Source: Pseudosporangium ferrugineum (GTDB lineage: Bacteria > Actinomycetota > Actinomycetes > Mycobacteriales > Micromonosporaceae). From it: a DNA stretch of 64,000 nt. The notes under the pieces were generated by a model, which ran no database searches, had not been told where the DNA came from, and was given only the letters and a program-made list of their open reading frames with translations. The stretch is taken from assembly GCF_003002065.1 (NCBI RefSeq), contig NZ_PVZG01000001.1:248001-312000 (forward strand). The letters run 5' to 3'. Positions 62,833-64,000 of the stretch are shown piece by piece (position 1 is the first letter of the stretch; each line of letters starts with the position of its first letter). Both the position numbers and the translations under genes were made by a program.

Positions 62833-64000
62833 TCAGAGGCTGAGCGTCCAGCTGTTGAGGTAGCCGGTGTCCTGGCTGTACACGTCCCTGACCTGGAGCT
62901 TCCAGGCCCCGTTGCCCGCCTCGCCGGACAGGTTGACGGTGTACGTGGTCTTGACGTTGTCCGCGCTGTCCGAGCTGCTGCTGTTCTTCAACCGGTACGC
63001 CGAGCCGTCCGGCGCGACCAGGTCGATCACCAGGTCGCCGCGGTACGTGTGGACGATGTCCACCGTGACCGTGGACGTCGCCGAGGCGTTGCGCCCGCAG
63101 CTGCCGATGGTGACCGTGCTGGTCACCGCGGACCCCGCGTCCGGGATGGACACGTCGTCCGGGTTGGTCCCGATGCAGTTGCCCGGCCCGGTGCCGGTCA
63201 CAGTCAGCGTGTACGTGGTGGTGCGCGTCGCCGAACCGGTCCCCGTGACGGTCACCGGGTAGGTGCCGCCCGGCGTCTGCACCGTCGTCGAGATGGTCAG
63301 CGTCGACGACGAGCCGGAGGTCACCGAGGCCGGGCTGAAGGTCGCCGTGGCCCCGCTGGGCAGCCCCGAGGCGCTGAGCGCGACGGTCTGCGCCGAGCCC
63401 GCCGTGGTGGCGGTGGTGATCGTGGTGGTGGCCGAGAGGGTCGGGGCGACGCTGCCGGCCGCGGGCGACGCCGCGATCGAGAAGTCGTCGGCCGGGTTGC
63501 CGCCGCCGGTGCAGGTCGCCTCGCCGCTCTGCGCCGGCACGCTGATCGCGTTCCACGCCGCCTTCACCGTGTTGAACTCGGTGCAGCTGTTCGGGTAGAG
63601 GTTCTTCGCCGCGTTCAGGGTGGCCGTACGGATGTTGGCGTACTTCCAGGTCGAGGTCTTGGCCTGCATCGCGTTGTAGTAGATCTCGCCGGCCTTGCGG
63701 ATGGAGATGCCGGCGACCGACGACGAGTTGCAGGTCGGGCTCGCGGGCTGGCCGTTGGTCGGCGCCGAGCCCTCGGCGACCAGGTAGAACCAGTGGTTCA
63801 GCGGGCCGGCCGCGGCGTGCACCTCGGTCGACGGGATCGAGGTCGACCAGCAGTTCGGGTCGCCGGCCAGCGAGGGGTTGTACATGTAGCGGATCGGGCC
63901 GTCACCGACCAGGTCCACCTCCTCGCCGACGCTGTAGTCCGGCGGGTCCAGGGGGCTGTTCGCGTACGCCTCGGTCAGCGCGCCGAAGATGTCGCCGGTG
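62833..64000 (-). CDS. Thermolysin-like (M4) metalloprotease with P/Homo B domain (5' partial)
   Basis: The frame is open to the right edge; 389 codons are visible. The segment at the edge (GDIFGALTEAYAN, GEEVDLVGDGPIRYMYNPSLAGDPNCW) and EVHAAAGPLNHWFYLVAEG are the end of an M4 catalytic domain, the latter with the His that stabilises the transition state; the HEXXH zinc site lies outside the window. Next come a Gly/Thr/Ser-rich Ig-like domain (DFSIAASPAAGSVAP onward) and a C-terminal proprotein-convertase P domain (VDIVHTYRGDLVIDLVAPDGSAYRLKN, YLNSWTLSL). It is a secreted protease. The GTG at 63918 is internal, not the start. Confidence 0.92.
   Translation of the reverse strand, partial: TGDIFGALTEAYANSPLDPPDYSVGEEVDLVGDGPIRYMYNPSLAGDPNCWSTSIPSTEVHAAAGPLNHWFYLVAEGSAPTNGQPASPTCNSSSVAGISIRKAGEIYYNAMQAKTSTWKYANIRTATLNAAKNLYPNSCTEFNTVKAAWNAISVPAQSGEATCTGGGNPADDFSIAASPAAGSVAPTLSATTTITTATTAGSAQTVALSASGLPSGATATFSPASVTSGSSSTLTISTTVQTPGGTYPVTVTGTGSATRTTTYTLTVTGTGPGNCIGTNPDDVSIPDAGSAVTSTVTIGSCGRNASATSTVTVDIVHTYRGDLVIDLVAPDGSAYRLKNSSSSDSADNVKTTYTVNLSGEAGNGAWKLQVRDVYSQDTGYLNSWTLSL

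Overview
The window is about 64 kb of a very GC-rich chromosome with GTG and TTG starts, tightly overlapping operons, LLM/F420-type enzymes, MMPL proteins, a LAXTG surface protein and a DevR/DevS pair. This fits a filamentous or soil actinobacterium. The frequent cgtacg words and the gene set suggest Micromonosporaceae (Actinoplanes-like), but that placement is inference. No rRNA, tRNA, IS element, phage or CRISPR was found. The contents are mostly catabolic and envelope genes.

Layout. 1-10.2 kb holds a CopD-type copper membrane protein (cut by the left edge), a small STAS protein, YaaA, an anchored FKBP isomerase, a membrane-anchored secreted protein, an MMPL transporter, a zinc-ribbon SDR coupled to an APH-like kinase, and an orphan ribbon-helix-helix (RHH) gene between repeats. 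10.6-13.2 kb is a DUF4097-DrrA-DrrB set whose permease gene is broken by a 4-bp duplication. 13.2-16.7 kb is a leftward secreted polysaccharide locus (alginate-lyase-like enzyme and a CBM13 beta-helix protein) behind AGCGCT-centred palindromes. 17-20.3 kb holds TetR, acyltransferase, LLM oxidoreductase and nucleoside hydrolase genes. 20.3-25.6 kb is a DevR/DosR-like hypoxia module: response regulator, universal stress protein, haem-GAF histidine kinase and two Acg-type nitroreductases, with two matching DevR-box-like sites. 25.6-28.3 kb is a MarR/MMPL divergent pair. 28.6-33.4 kb has a LAXTG protein, a methyltransferase and a GGDEF-EAL protein.

33.5-44.4 kb is a phenylacetate catabolic cluster. 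A leftward operon paaN-thiolase-enoyl-CoA hydratase-hydroxyacyl-CoA dehydrogenase-paaABCDE faces a rightward paaI-tetR-paaK unit, and a near-perfect TetR palindrome lies between them. PaaK activates phenylacetate, PaaABCDE epoxidises the ring, and the remaining enzymes carry out beta-oxidation-like steps. No MaoC-type ring hydrolase and only one crotonase are present here.

44.7-55 kb is a leftward inositol catabolism and uptake operon: IolC-like kinase, Cgl0159-like aldolase, IolB, IolD, IolE-like isomerase, sugar-binding lipoprotein, permease, ATPase, IolG. A divergent GntR regulator lies beside it. 55-64 kb holds a polytopic membrane protein with serine-hydrolase motifs, a GPP34-permease-GNAT operon, a DODA-type dioxygenase behind two TTGA-N4-TCAA sites, a TerC protein, an 81-aa protein and a thermolysin-like protease cut by the right edge.

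The most interesting observations are the duplication-split DrrB permease, the repeat- and operator-rich surroundings of the RHH gene, the residue-level DevRS match with shared boxes, the repeat insertion inside PaaC, the membrane hydrolase with separated motifs, and a zinc-ribbon SDR lacking the usual catalytic tyrosine.
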